Notes under the pieces: generated by a model
Told to the model about the DNA's origin: nothing
Databases searched by the model: none
Seen by the model: the letters and a program-made list of their open reading frames with translations, nothing else
Shown: positions 1 to 8,484 of the stretch, in pieces
Position numbering within the stretch: the stretch's first letter is position 1
Layout: every line of letters begins with the position of its first letter
Assembly: GCF_001905905.1 (NCBI RefSeq)
Contig: NZ_LIVT01000003.1
Coordinates: forward strand, 372,001-436,000
DNA: 64,000 nt
From: Streptomyces sp. CB02366
GTDB lineage: Bacteria; Actinomycetota; Actinomycetes; Streptomycetales; Streptomycetaceae
Direction: 5' to 3'
Position numbers and translations under genes: made by a program

Positions 1-1
1 G

Positions 2-271
2 GGCCCCGAGGTGGAGGACGCCCTGCTGCGCCATCCGGAGGTCGCGGAGGCCGCCGTGGTGGGCCGGGCGGACGAGATGCGCGGCGAGATCGTGGTGGCA
101 CACGTGGTGCTGCGGGAGGGCTCCACGCAGACGCCGGACTCGCTGCGCGCCCACATGAAGGCCGGCCTCGCCCCGCACAAGTGCCCGCGCGTCTTCGTGT
201 TCGAGGAGTCCCTGCCCCGCACCGCGACGGGCAAGCTCCAGCGTTTCCTGCTCCGGGACGAGCCGCTCTGA
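2..271 (+). CDS. C-terminal end of an AMP-forming acyl-CoA/aryl-CoA ligase (partial)
   Basis: The window opens inside this gene; about 89 C-terminal residues are visible. They match the mobile C-terminal domain of the ANL superfamily: a VEDALLRHPEVAEAAVVG stretch, and near the end PRTATGKLQR, the A10 motif whose lysine takes part in adenylate formation. Such enzymes activate a carboxylic acid with ATP and CoA. The substrate cannot be read from this piece. The neighbours (PaaX regulator, enoyl-CoA hydratase, aryl-CoA monooxygenase fusion) suggest an aromatic acid such as salicylate or 2-aminobenzoate, which is inference. The family call is firm; the start lies off the window. Confidence 0.9.
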   Translation, partial: GPEVEDALLRHPEVAEAAVVGRADEMRGEIVVAHVVLREGSTQTPDSLRAHMKAGLAPHKCPRVFVFEESLPRTATGKLQRFLLRDEPL

Positions 272-311
272 GGGACGACGGCAGTGTGACGACAGGCCCT
301 AGAGTGATCAC

Positions 312-1145
312 GTGGCCGAGTTGCGCACCCCCCGCTCCCTGATCGTCTCGCTCTACGGCGCGTACGGCCGTCCGGCGGACGGCTCGCCGTTCGCGGTGTC
401 GGAGCTGATCCGCCTGCTGCACGCGGTGGGCGTGGACGCCCCGTCCGTACGCTCCTGCGTCTCGCGGCTGAAGCGGCGGGGGCTGCTGGTGGCGGCCCGC
501 GCGGCGGACGGTTCGGCGGGGTACGCCCTCTCGCCGGAGGCCCGGCAGGTGCTGGACGACGGGGACCGGCGGATCTACGGGCGGCCCGTGCCGCGGCTGT
601 CCGACGGCTGGGTCCTGGCGGTGTTCTCCGTGCCCGAGGCGGAACGCAGCAAGCGCCACCTGCTCCGCTCCCGGCTGGCTCGCCTGGGCTTCGGCACGGC
701 CGCGCCCGGGGTGTGGATCGCGCCGGCCGGGTTGTACGAGGAGACCCGCCACACCCTGGAGCGGCTCGAACTCGCCCCGTACGTCGACCTGTTCCGCGGC
801 GAGCACCTCGGCTTCACCGCCACCCGCGAGGCGGTGGCACGCTGGTGGGACCTGGAGGCGGTGGCGCGCCTGCACCACGACTTCCTGGAGCTGCACGAGC
901 CGGTGCTGCGGGAGTGGGAGGCGGCCGGGGGGACCGAGGACGGGCCGCGGCCGCGGGCCGCCTATCGGGACTACCTGCTGGCGCTGGACTCCTGGCGGCG
1001 GCTCCCGTACGCGGACCCGGGGTTGGCGGCGGAACTGCTGCCCGCCGACTGGCCGGGCGGCCGGTCGGCGGAGGTCTTCAACCGCCTGCACGAGCGGCTG
1101 CGGGACACCGGGGAGCGGTACGTGCGGGGGTCCGGGGACGGGTGA
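312..1145 (+). CDS. PaaX-family transcriptional regulator
   Basis: A 277-residue protein with a GTG start. The N-terminal part (about 1-95) is a winged-helix domain beginning LRTPRSLIVSLYGAYGRP, as in PaaX, the repressor of phenylacetyl-CoA catabolism that responds to an aryl-CoA ligand. The middle and C-terminal parts (RIYGRP, GVWIAPAGL, then a Trp-rich helical end) also fit PaaX. No clear Shine-Dalgarno sequence precedes the GTG. The gene lies 40 bases after the ligase and overlaps the next gene by four bases (GTGA). Inference: it controls the aryl-CoA genes around it, including the opposite-strand operon at 1572-4741. Its ligand is unknown. Confidence 0.85.
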   Translation: MAELRTPRSLIVSLYGAYGRPADGSPFAVSELIRLLHAVGVDAPSVRSCVSRLKRRGLLVAARAADGSAGYALSPEARQVLDDGDRRIYGRPVPRLSDGWVLAVFSVPEAERSKRHLLRSRLARLGFGTAAPGVWIAPAGLYEETRHTLERLELAPYVDLFRGEHLGFTATREAVARWWDLEAVARLHHDFLELHEPVLREWEAAGGTEDGPRPRAAYRDYLLALDSWRRLPYADPGLAAELLPADWPGGRSAEVFNRLHERLRDTGERYVRGSGDG

Positions 1146-1588
1146 GGGCGGAGGAGGGGCCGGGCCCGGAGCCGGTCTGGCTGGTGGCCGCGAACGTCGT
1201 GCGGTGGCGGCGGTACGGGGACGGCGGGCAGGAGTTCCGGCCGGGCACCCGGGCGTACCGGGGCGGGACGAAGGTGTACGTCGTGGACACCTACCCGGGC
1301 ACGGGACACGAGCAGGTGTCCACCATCGGGCGGGGGCGGGGCTCCGGCCGGTGGATCACCATCGACACGGGCACGCGCCATCTGCACGCCTTCCGGGCGC
1401 GGTTGGTGTATTCGCCGGCCGTGCTGCGGCGGGCCGAGGCGTACGGGGCGCCGTCACGGTCCCGGGAGGAGGCCGAGGAGCTGGCCGCCCTGCTGGAGCG
1501 GCTCGCCGCCGACTGCCGCGACACCCACCACGGCGCTCCCCACCCCACGCCCTGCCTCTGCCACGCGTGTCTCATCGCCGCAGAGTGA
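1142..1588 (+). CDS. Conserved-type hypothetical protein with a Cys-rich tail
   Basis: A 148-residue protein starting at a GTG that shares four bases with the stop of the PaaX-type gene, so it is probably translationally coupled to it. Coding character is clear from strong G/C third positions. I do not recognise the family. The central part (about 10-85) is rich in Gly, Arg and Tyr, and the C-terminus ends in a CLCHACLIAAE stretch with three cysteines, possibly metal-binding. Its 3' end overlaps the convergent monooxygenase gene by 17 bases. A role with the regulator or the aryl-CoA genes is only inferred from position. Confidence 0.65.
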   Translation: MRAEEGPGPEPVWLVAANVVRWRRYGDGGQEFRPGTRAYRGGTKVYVVDTYPGTGHEQVSTIGRGRGSGRWITIDTGTRHLHAFRARLVYSPAVLRRAEAYGAPSRSREEAEELAALLERLAADCRDTHHGAPHPTPCLCHACLIAAE

Positions 1589-3911
1589 GCCGGGGCCCGG
1601 GTTCGTCGGTGCGGCCGGTGGGCGGGGGGCGGCTGCCCGCCCCGTACGGCAGGGGCCAGGGCGCGCCGGGTCCGGTGTAGCCCTGTTCGGCGGCGGCGTG
1701 CAGGGTCCAGTGCGGGTCGTACAGATGCGGGCGGGCCAGGGCGCAGAGATCCGCGCGGCCCGCCAGGAGCAGGGAGTTGACATCGTCCCAGGAGGAGATC
1801 GCGCCGACCGCGACGACCGGGACGCCCACGCTGTTGCGGATGCGGTCGGCGTACGGGGTCTGGTAGGAGCGGCCGAACTCGGGGCGCTCGTCCGGCACGA
1901 CCTGACCGGTGGAGACGTCGACGGCGTCGGCCCCGTGCTCGGCGAAGGCGCGGGCGATCTCCACGGAGTCCGCCGCCCCGGTGCCGCCCTCGGCCCAGTC
2001 CGTGGCGGAGATCCGTACGGTCATGGGCCGCTCGGCGGGCCACACCTCCCGTACGGCGTCGAAGACTTCGAGCGGGAAGATCAGCCGGTTCTCCAGCGAT
2101 CCGCCGTAGGCGTCGGTGCGGTGGTTGGTGAGCGGGGAGAGGAAACCGGAGAGAAGGTAGCCGTGGGCGCAGTGGAGTTCGAGGAGATCGAAGCCGCCGG
2201 CGGCGGCACGGAGGGCGGCGGAGACGAACTGCTCGCGCACGGTGTCCAGTCCGGCCCGGTCGAGTTCGGCCGGGACCTGGCTGACGCCGGGGTGGTACGG
2301 CAGCGGGGAGGCCGCCGTCAGGGGCCAGTTGCCGCTCTCCAGGGGCTGGTCGATGCCTTCCCACATCAGCTTGGTGGAGCCCTTGCGGCCGGAGTGGCCG
2401 AGTTGGACGCCGATGGCCGCGCCGGGGGCGCGGGTGTGGACGAATTCGGTGATCCGCCGCCAGGCCAGGGCCTGTTCGTCGTTCCACAGACCGGTGCAGC
2501 CGGGGGTGATACGGCCTTCGGGGCTGACGCAGACCATCTCGGTCATGACGAGTCCGGCCCCGCCGAGCGCTCTGGCCCCGAGGTGGACGAGGTGGAAGTC
2601 GCCCGGAAGTCCGTCGACGGCGGAGTACACGTCCATCGGGGAGACGACGATCCGGTTGCGCAGTTCGAGTCCGCGCAGCCGCAGCGGGGTGAACATCGGC
2701 GGGGTGCCCGGCGGGCAGCCGAACTCCTCCTCGACGGCGGCCGTGAAGGCGGGGTCGCGCAGCCGGAGGTTGTCGTGGGTGACCCGGCGGCTGCGGGTGA
2801 GCAGGTTGAAAGCGAAGCGGCGGGGCGGCTGGTCCACGTACCCGGCCACCTCCTCGAACCAGCGCAGGCTGGCGGCGGCGGCGCGCTGGGTGGAGGCGAC
2901 GACCGGGCGCCGCTCGGCCTCGTACGCGGCCAGCGCGGTGGGCACGTCGGGCTGTTCCCCGACGCAGGCGGCCAGTGCGAGGGCGTCCTCGACGGCGAGC
3001 TTGGTGCCTGAGCCGATGGAGAAGTGGGCGGTGTGGGCGGCGTCTCCGATGAGCACCGTGTTCCCGTGCGACCAGCGGGAGTTGGTGACCGTACGGAAGG
3101 TGAGCCAGGACGACCGGTTGCCGCGCAGGGGGCGGCCGCCGAGCGCTTGGGCGAAGAACGCGGCGCAGCGCGCGGTGGAGGCGGCGGGGTCGCGGGTGTC
3201 GAACCCGGCGGCGCGCCACACCTCCTCGCGCATCTCGACGATGACGGTGGAGGCGTCGGCGGCGTACGGGTAGCCGTGCAGCTGCATGACGCCGTACGGG
3301 GTTTCGGCGATCTCGAAGCGGAAGGCGTCGAAGGCGAAGTCGGCGGCGAGCCAGATGTAGCGGTTGCGGTGCTCGGTGAGGACCGGGCCGAAGACTTCGG
3401 GGCGGGCCCGGCGGGTGGTGCTGTGGACGCCGTCCGCGGCGACGACCAGGTCGTGGCCGGCGGCCAGCTCGTCGGCGGGCGGGGCCTCGGTGCGGAAGCG
3501 GAGATCGACGCCGAGGGCGGCACAGCGCTCGTGCAGGACCTCCAGGAGTCGGCGGCGGCCGAGGGCGGCGAACCCGTGGCCCCCGGAGGTGTGGGTGCGA
3601 CCGCGGTGGACGATGTCGATGTCGTCCCAGCGGACGAACTCGCGGCTCAACGCGCGGTACACCTCGGGGTCGGCGTGCTCGATGCCGCCGAGCGTCTCGT
3701 CGGAGAGGACGACGCCGAAACCGAAGGTGTCGTCGGGGGCGTTGCGCTCAAACACGGTGACCTCGCGGTCGGGGTCGAGCCGTTTGAGCAGGGCCGCGGC
3801 GTAGAGCCCGCCGGGGCCGCCCCCGATGACCGCGACCCGCCGCACGGAGGAGGCGCCCGGGCGGGAGGCGGCCGCCGTGTCGGCGCGCCGGGGGGACTCG
3901 GGGGGCGGCAC
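1572..3911 (-). CDS. Two-domain aryl-CoA monooxygenase / old-yellow-enzyme oxidoreductase (salicylyl-CoA 5-hydroxylase or 2-aminobenzoyl-CoA monooxygenase/reductase type)
   Basis: About 779 residues. The N-terminal half is a group A flavin monooxygenase: the FAD dinucleotide motif VAVIGGGPGG lies at about residues 26-35 and the second FAD motif GDAAHTAHFS near 285. From about residue 405 (PPMFTPLRLRGLELRNRI) a complete NADH:flavin oxidoreductase/old-yellow-enzyme barrel follows. This fusion is known in 2-aminobenzoyl-CoA monooxygenase/reductase of Azoarcus and in the SdgC-type salicylyl-CoA 5-hydroxylase of Streptomyces. The GTG at 3911 lies two bases after the hydratase stop; a start at 3845 (757 residues) is also possible. 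Which aryl-CoA is used cannot be decided from the sequence. Confidence 0.85.
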   Translation of the reverse strand: MPPPESPRRADTAAASRPGASSVRRVAVIGGGPGGLYAAALLKRLDPDREVTVFERNAPDDTFGFGVVLSDETLGGIEHADPEVYRALSREFVRWDDIDIVHRGRTHTSGGHGFAALGRRRLLEVLHERCAALGVDLRFRTEAPPADELAAGHDLVVAADGVHSTTRRARPEVFGPVLTEHRNRYIWLAADFAFDAFRFEIAETPYGVMQLHGYPYAADASTVIVEMREEVWRAAGFDTRDPAASTARCAAFFAQALGGRPLRGNRSSWLTFRTVTNSRWSHGNTVLIGDAAHTAHFSIGSGTKLAVEDALALAACVGEQPDVPTALAAYEAERRPVVASTQRAAAASLRWFEEVAGYVDQPPRRFAFNLLTRSRRVTHDNLRLRDPAFTAAVEEEFGCPPGTPPMFTPLRLRGLELRNRIVVSPMDVYSAVDGLPGDFHLVHLGARALGGAGLVMTEMVCVSPEGRITPGCTGLWNDEQALAWRRITEFVHTRAPGAAIGVQLGHSGRKGSTKLMWEGIDQPLESGNWPLTAASPLPYHPGVSQVPAELDRAGLDTVREQFVSAALRAAAGGFDLLELHCAHGYLLSGFLSPLTNHRTDAYGGSLENRLIFPLEVFDAVREVWPAERPMTVRISATDWAEGGTGAADSVEIARAFAEHGADAVDVSTGQVVPDERPEFGRSYQTPYADRIRNSVGVPVVAVGAISSWDDVNSLLLAGRADLCALARPHLYDPHWTLHAAAEQGYTGPGAPWPLPYGAGSRPPPTGRTDEPGPRLTLRR

Positions 3912-3913
3912 GG

Positions 3914-4741
3914 CTACCGCCCCTGCCACTTGGGGGGCCGCTTCTCGGTGAAGGCGGCGTGGAACTCGGCGTAGTCCTCGCCGTGCATCAGGAGCGCCTG
4001 GGTGCTGGCGTCCAACTCGACGGAGGCGGCGAGCGGCATGTCGAGTTCGGCGGTGAGCAGGGCCTTGGTCTGGGCGAGCGCGAGCGCGGGGCCGTCCGCC
4101 AGGCGGCGGGCCAGCTCGGCGGCGCGCTCGTCGGCCCCGCCCTCCTCGGCCAGCTCGCTGATCAGCCCGATCCGCTCCGCCTCGGGTGCGCGGACGGCGT
4201 CCCCGAGCATCAGGAGCCGGGTGGCGTGGCCGAGGCCGACGACCCGGGGCAGCAGGTAGGCCGCGCCCATGTCGCCGCCGGAGAGGCCGACCCGGGTGAA
4301 GAGGAAGGCGAAGCGGGCCGAGGGGTCGGCGACCCGGAAGTCCGCCGCCAGGGCCAGCACGGCTCCGGCGCCGGCCGCGACGCCGTGGATCGCGGCGACC
4401 ACGGGGAAGGGGCATTCCCGCAGGGCGCGGACGACCTGTCCGGTCATCCGGTTGAAGTCGAGGAGCTGCGCGGTGTCCATGGCCAGGGTGGCGCCGATGA
4501 TCTCCTCGACGTCGCCGCCCGAGCAGAAGCCGCGCCCCTCCCCCGCCAGGACGAGGGCGCGGACCGAACGCTCCCGGGACAGTTCGGCGAGGAGGTCGCG
4601 CAGATCGGCGTAGGCCCCGAAGGTGAGCGGGTTGAGTTTTTCGGGGCGGTCGAATGTGACGGTGGCCACACCTTCCTTCCGCGTGACCCGCAGATGGCGC
4701 CACCGTTCGGTACTCCGGGCCGAGCTGGGAAAGGGGCTCAT
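3914..4741 (-). CDS. Enoyl-CoA hydratase/isomerase family protein
   Basis: A 275-residue crotonase-fold protein. The oxyanion-hole segments are visible as AGEGRGFCSGGD and HGVAAGAGAVLALAADFR; the C-terminus ends FTEKRPPKWQGR, typical of the family. The ATG at 4741 is chosen because GAAGGGA precedes it at a suitable distance; longer in-frame starts lack such a site. It is the first gene of an operon and is followed two bases later by the aryl-CoA monooxygenase fusion. Inference: it hydrates or opens the non-aromatic CoA ester made by that fusion, as in the 2-aminobenzoyl-CoA route. The exact substrate is unknown. Confidence 0.85.
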   Translation of the reverse strand: MSPFPSSARSTERWRHLRVTRKEGVATVTFDRPEKLNPLTFGAYADLRDLLAELSRERSVRALVLAGEGRGFCSGGDVEEIIGATLAMDTAQLLDFNRMTGQVVRALRECPFPVVAAIHGVAAGAGAVLALAADFRVADPSARFAFLFTRVGLSGGDMGAAYLLPRVVGLGHATRLLMLGDAVRAPEAERIGLISELAEEGGADERAAELARRLADGPALALAQTKALLTAELDMPLAASVELDASTQALLMHGEDYAEFHAAFTEKRPPKWQGR

Positions 4742-4818
4742 GGAGGGGTTCCCTTCAGCGATCGGGCCGGCGCCGGCCGGGCGCGGGTCGCGTTCCGCCT
4801 CCGAAGCTATCACTCGTA

Positions 4819-4834
4819 CGTGACCGCCGTCACG
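4819..4834. promoter_or_regulatory. Inverted repeat between divergent genes (candidate operator)
   Basis: CGTGAC-CGCC-GTCACG is a perfect 6-bp inverted repeat in the 251-base region between the enoyl-CoA hydratase (leftward) and the RsbW-like gene (rightward). It lies about 80 bases upstream of the hydratase start. It could bind the nearby PaaX-type regulator, but it does not resemble the published E. coli PaaX site, so this is a guess from position. Confidence 0.3.
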
Positions 4835-4992
4835 AGGTCGCAATACGACTTCCATGAGACCGTTGTGGCGAAAGTCCCCTTTGCTCCGGCCGACCGCCCC
4901 TATGGCGGGACCGGAGCGGTTCGTAAGGTTGAAACCAGGAAGTCTCGACTCGAACCTTCAGATGAACCCGAGGAATCGCGAACCGTGAAGCA

Positions 4993-5502
4993 GTGACCCG
5001 AGGAGTCGAGACCTCCCGCTTCGAGGAAGACCCGCTCCCGAACGGAACCGCCGTGCCGCCCGACGTCCCCGCCCCCGCCTCCTGGCGCATCGCTCTGCCG
5101 CACTCCACCGCGGCCGTGCCGATCGCCCGTGCTCTCATCCGTACGGCGCTGTCGGACATCGACGCACCCGCCGACAGCGATACCGCCGAGCTGCTGACCG
5201 CCGAACTGGTGGCCAACGCGGTCGAGCACACGCTGGGCGGCGAGCCCATCGAACTGGTCGTGGAGCTGCTGCCGACCGGCTGCCAGGTGGAGGTGCACGA
5301 CCGCGACCCCGCCCCGCCGGGCGACCTGTCCCGCCCGGAGCCGGGCTGCGAGGTCGATCCCTGGCAGGAGCACGGCCGCGGCCTGCTGCTGATCCGGACC
5401 CTCAGCTCCGCGTGCGGTCACCGCACCACGGAGCACGGCAAGGCCGTCTGGTTCACGCTTCCGGCGATACCGGCGCAGCCGGGTCCGTCGCCGGGGAGCT
5501 GA
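4993..5502 (+). CDS. RsbW-like ATP-binding protein (HATPase, anti-sigma/kinase type)
   Basis: A 169-residue GHKL-type ATPase domain of the RsbW/SpoIIAB kind. The N box is visible as ELVANAVEH (about residues 75-83), the G1 box as VHDRDP, and the G2 box as HGRGLLLIR. These proteins are numerous in Streptomyces and act as anti-sigma factors or serine kinases in partner-switching systems; no partner gene is next to it. The first about 30 residues are variable and Pro-rich. The GTG start is uncertain. Its last 50 bases overlap the convergent permease gene. Confidence 0.8.
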   Translation: MTRGVETSRFEEDPLPNGTAVPPDVPAPASWRIALPHSTAAVPIARALIRTALSDIDAPADSDTAELLTAELVANAVEHTLGGEPIELVVELLPTGCQVEVHDRDPAPPGDLSRPEPGCEVDPWQEHGRGLLLIRTLSSACGHRTTEHGKAVWFTLPAIPAQPGPSPGS

Positions 5503-6940
5503 CCAGCCGGGAGCGCTTGCGGCCGTAGCCGGTGTACAGGAGCGAGCCGACGGCCAGGAAGACAGCGAACTGGACCCAGGTCGTCCAGCCGGTCCCGTAC
5601 ATCAGGTACAGGCAGCACAGAACGCCCAGCAGCGGGCTCACCGGGTAGAGCGGCACCCGGAAGGACCGCCGCAGTCCGGGGTGGCCGCGCCGCAGGACCA
5701 CCACCGCGACGTTGACGGCGACCATCGTGGCCAGGGTGCCGATGGTCGTCAGGTTCACGACGACGTCGAGCGGGACGAAGGCGGCGGGGACGGCGAAGAC
5801 GCAGGCCACGATCCAGGTGTTGGCGACCGGGGTGCGGGTCGTGGGCGAGACCCGTTCGAAAACGCGCGGAATCAGTCCGTCGCGGGACATCGACATGAGG
5901 ATGCGGGTCTGGCCGTACATCACGGCGAGCACCACCGAGGCGATGGCGACGACCGCGCCGAAGGCGACGATGCCGCCGCCGACCGACGAGTCGGTGACCC
6001 TGTTGACGGCGATGGAGAGGGCCGCGCTCTCGTTCGCGACGGCGTCCGAGCCGATCGCCCCGATGGCGGAGAGCGCCACGGCGCAGTAGAGCAGGGTGAC
6101 GACGCCGATGCAGATCAGGATGGCGAGGGGGATGTTCCGCCGGGGGTTCTTGACCTCTTCGCCGGCGGTGGTGATGGCGTCGAAGCCGATGTAGGAGAAG
6201 AACGCCAGCGAGGCGCCCGCGGTGATCCCGCCCAGCCCGTGGGTGGCGAACGGCATCAGGTTGTCGTCCTGGAACGCGCTGAACGCCACGGCGCAGAACG
6301 CGACGAGGATGCCGATCTTGAGGACCGCCATGGCGGCGGTGGCGGTGGCGCTCTCCCGGACGCCGCGCACCAGCAGCGTGGCGGCCATGGCGATCACGAC
6401 GACCGCGGGCAGGTTGACCACCCCGCCCTCGCCCGGCCCGGCGGACAGGGCGCCGGGCAGTTCCCAGCCGATCAGGCTGTTCAGCAGCTCGTTGACGTAC
6501 TGGCTCCAGCCCACCGCGACGGCCGAGACCGAGACGCCGTACTCCAGCAGCAGGCACCAGCCCACGAGGAAGGCGGTGCGCTCGCCGAGGGCGGCGTACG
6601 CGAAGGAGTAGGAGCTTCCCGAGACCGGGATGGCGCTGCCCAGTTCCGCGAAGGACAGGGCGGTGAAGATGCAGGTGATCGCCGCGAGGACGAACGAGAT
6701 CACGACGGCGGGGCCGGCCTCCGCCACGCTGTCGGACAGCCCGACGAAGATGCCGGTGCCGACGATCGCGCCGACCCCGAAGCAGACGAGCTGGAAAAGG
6801 CCCATCGTGCGCTTGAGGCCGTGGCCCTCCAGGTCGCCGCCGGACTCGGCGATCAGTTGTTCGGGGCTCTTGCGGCGCAGGCCCGGCGTGGGGGAGCCGG
6901 GGCGCTTCGGGGTGCCGGGGCGCGGCAGACCGGTGCTCAT
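5453..6940 (-). CDS. APC-superfamily amino-acid permease
   Basis: About 495 residues, mostly hydrophobic helices (roughly 12). The family signature lies at the first helix: FGVGAIVGTGIFVGLSDSV, with a later FFSYIGFDAITTAGEEVKNP loop typical of the cationic amino-acid transporter branch. The protein sits in the cytoplasmic membrane. It lies on the same strand after arcA and arcB, with 260 bases between it and arcB, so uptake of arginine or exchange of ornithine is a fair inference. ATG 6940 is used; a second in-frame ATG at 6955 cannot be excluded, as neither has a strong ribosome-binding site. Confidence 0.85.
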   Translation of the reverse strand: MSTGLPRPGTPKRPGSPTPGLRRKSPEQLIAESGGDLEGHGLKRTMGLFQLVCFGVGAIVGTGIFVGLSDSVAEAGPAVVISFVLAAITCIFTALSFAELGSAIPVSGSSYSFAYAALGERTAFLVGWCLLLEYGVSVSAVAVGWSQYVNELLNSLIGWELPGALSAGPGEGGVVNLPAVVVIAMAATLLVRGVRESATATAAMAVLKIGILVAFCAVAFSAFQDDNLMPFATHGLGGITAGASLAFFSYIGFDAITTAGEEVKNPRRNIPLAILICIGVVTLLYCAVALSAIGAIGSDAVANESAALSIAVNRVTDSSVGGGIVAFGAVVAIASVVLAVMYGQTRILMSMSRDGLIPRVFERVSPTTRTPVANTWIVACVFAVPAAFVPLDVVVNLTTIGTLATMVAVNVAVVVLRRGHPGLRRSFRVPLYPVSPLLGVLCCLYLMYGTGWTTWVQFAVFLAVGSLLYTGYGRKRSRLVSSPATDPAAPVSPEA

Positions 6941-7200
6941 GGGGGGCGTTCTCATCTCTGGTGGCGCCGTGGGGGACGGCCTGGTGGTGCGGTGGGGGGA
7001 CGGCCTGTGCGCCGCTGACCGCGACGGCACAGGCAAGGGGTCCGAGCACCGGGCCCGAACCCCACCAGAACCGACATCGTAGCCAACACGGCGCATGTTC
7101 ACCCCATCGGGTGCATGAGCATGCGCGACCGCTCCGGGCGGAGACATTCCTTCGCGGCGGGGGTCCTTTCCGACGGAGGCGGCCCTTCGCAGCGAGGCGG

Positions 7201-8205
7201 CTACTCCCCGGCCAGCGTCGCCACCAGGACGGCCTTGATCGTGTGCATCCGGTTCTCCGCCTGGTCGAAGACGACCGAGTGGGACGACTCGAAGACCTCG
7301 TCGGTGACTTCCAGCTCGCTCAGGCCGTACCGGTCGTGGACGTCCCGGCCGACCTGGGTGCCGAGGTCGTGGAAGGCGGGCAGGCAGTGCAGGAACTTCA
7401 CCTCGGGCCTGCCGGTGGCCCGCAGGACGTCCATCGTCACGGCGTACGGGGCGAGGGCGGCGATCCGCTCGGCCCAGACCTCCTTGGGCTCCCCCATCGA
7501 GACCCAGACGTCGGTGGCGACGAAGTCGGCCCCCCGCACGCCTTCGGCGACGTCGTCGGTGAGGGTGATCGTCGCCCCGCTCGTCCGGGCCAGCTCCCTG
7601 GCCCGCGCCACGACGGCCTCGCCCGGCCAGTACGCCTCGGGCGCCACGATCCGGACGTCCAGGCCGAGCAGGGCGCCGGTGACCAGGTAGGAGTTGCCCA
7701 TGTTGAAGCGGGCGTCACCGAGGTAGGCGAAAGCCGTCCCGGTGAGCGGCCCCCCGCCGTGCTCGGTCATGGTGAGCACGTCGGCCAGCATCTGGGTGGG
7801 GTGCCAGTCGTCGGTGAGCCCGTTGAAGACCGGCACTCCGCCGTGGGCGGCCAACTCCTCCACGGTCCGCTGGCTGTCGCCCCGGTACTCGATCGCGTCG
7901 AACATCCGGCCGAGCACCCGGGCGGTGTCCTTCACGGACTCCTTGTGGCCCATCTGGGAGCCCGAGGGGTCGAGGTAGGTGGTGGACGCACCCTGGTCCG
8001 CGGCGGCCACCTCGAACGCGCAGCGCGTACGCGTAGACGTCTTCTCGAAGATCAGCGCGATGTTCTTCCCGCGCAGGCGCTGGACTTCGGTCCCGGCCTT
8101 CTTGGCCGCCTTGAGCTCGGCGGCCAGGGAGACCAGGCCGAGAAACTCCTCGGAGGTGAAGTCCAGCTCCTTGAGGAAGTGGCGGCCGGTGAGGTCTATG
8201 GCCAT
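7201..8205 (-). CDS. arcB: Ornithine carbamoyltransferase (catabolic type)
   Basis: A 334-residue enzyme of normal length. The carbamoyl-phosphate motif STRTR lies at 57-61, [12 protein letters not shown] near residue 140, [10 protein letters not shown] near 275, and the C-terminal end is typical. It interconverts citrulline plus phosphate with ornithine plus carbamoyl phosphate. Its place after arginine deiminase on the same strand indicates the catabolic ArcB role rather than the biosynthetic ArgF role, although the sequence alone does not prove direction. The ATG follows GGAGCAGCC at good spacing. Confidence 0.93.
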   Translation of the reverse strand: MAIDLTGRHFLKELDFTSEEFLGLVSLAAELKAAKKAGTEVQRLRGKNIALIFEKTSTRTRCAFEVAAADQGASTTYLDPSGSQMGHKESVKDTARVLGRMFDAIEYRGDSQRTVEELAAHGGVPVFNGLTDDWHPTQMLADVLTMTEHGGGPLTGTAFAYLGDARFNMGNSYLVTGALLGLDVRIVAPEAYWPGEAVVARARELARTSGATITLTDDVAEGVRGADFVATDVWVSMGEPKEVWAERIAALAPYAVTMDVLRATGRPEVKFLHCLPAFHDLGTQVGRDVHDRYGLSELEVTDEVFESSHSVVFDQAENRMHTIKAVLVATLAGE

Positions 8206-8261
8206 GATGGCTGCTCCTGGGTGGGACGGGATCGGCGCACTGCGCGCGGCAGAACTGGAAG

Positions 8262-8288
8262 TCTATACGACGACCCGCATCTCTATAC
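8262..8288. promoter_or_regulatory. Direct repeat TCTATAC upstream of arcB
   Basis: TCTATAC occurs at 8262-8268 and again at 8282-8288, 20 bases apart, in an AT-richer patch 57-83 bases upstream of the arcB start. On the coding strand this reads GTATAGA twice on the same helix face. It may be a paired regulator site or contain a -10 element. No known regulator is assigned. Confidence 0.35.
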
Positions 8289-8432
8289 AGGAGTCGGGGC
8301 TCCCGGGCTCCGGAGCGAGGGGCCCCGCCCACCGAGGGCGCACTCCTCCGGGCCCCGCCCCCCGGCCGTACGCCGGGGTGCCACCCGCCAGGGCCCCACT
8401 CGGGGGGCGTCCGCCGCCTGCGCACGCTCCCG

Positions 8433-8474
8433 GCCCGACGCCCGCGGCCCGACGCCCGCGGCCCGACGCCCGCG
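8433..8474. repeat. 14-bp tandem repeat, three perfect copies, after arcA
   Basis: The unit GCCCGACGCCCGCG is repeated three times head to tail. It starts 10 bases beyond the arcA stop, in the arcA-arcB gap. It is very GC-rich and can fold; it could slow transcription between the two genes. The role is not known. Confidence 0.8.
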
Positions 8475-8484
8475 GCCGGACGGC

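Noticed and set aside
5681..7018. Long rightward open frame opposite the permease
   Set aside because: Asp/Gly/His-rich text without motifs; it is the antisense shadow of the membrane-protein gene, a common effect of high GC.
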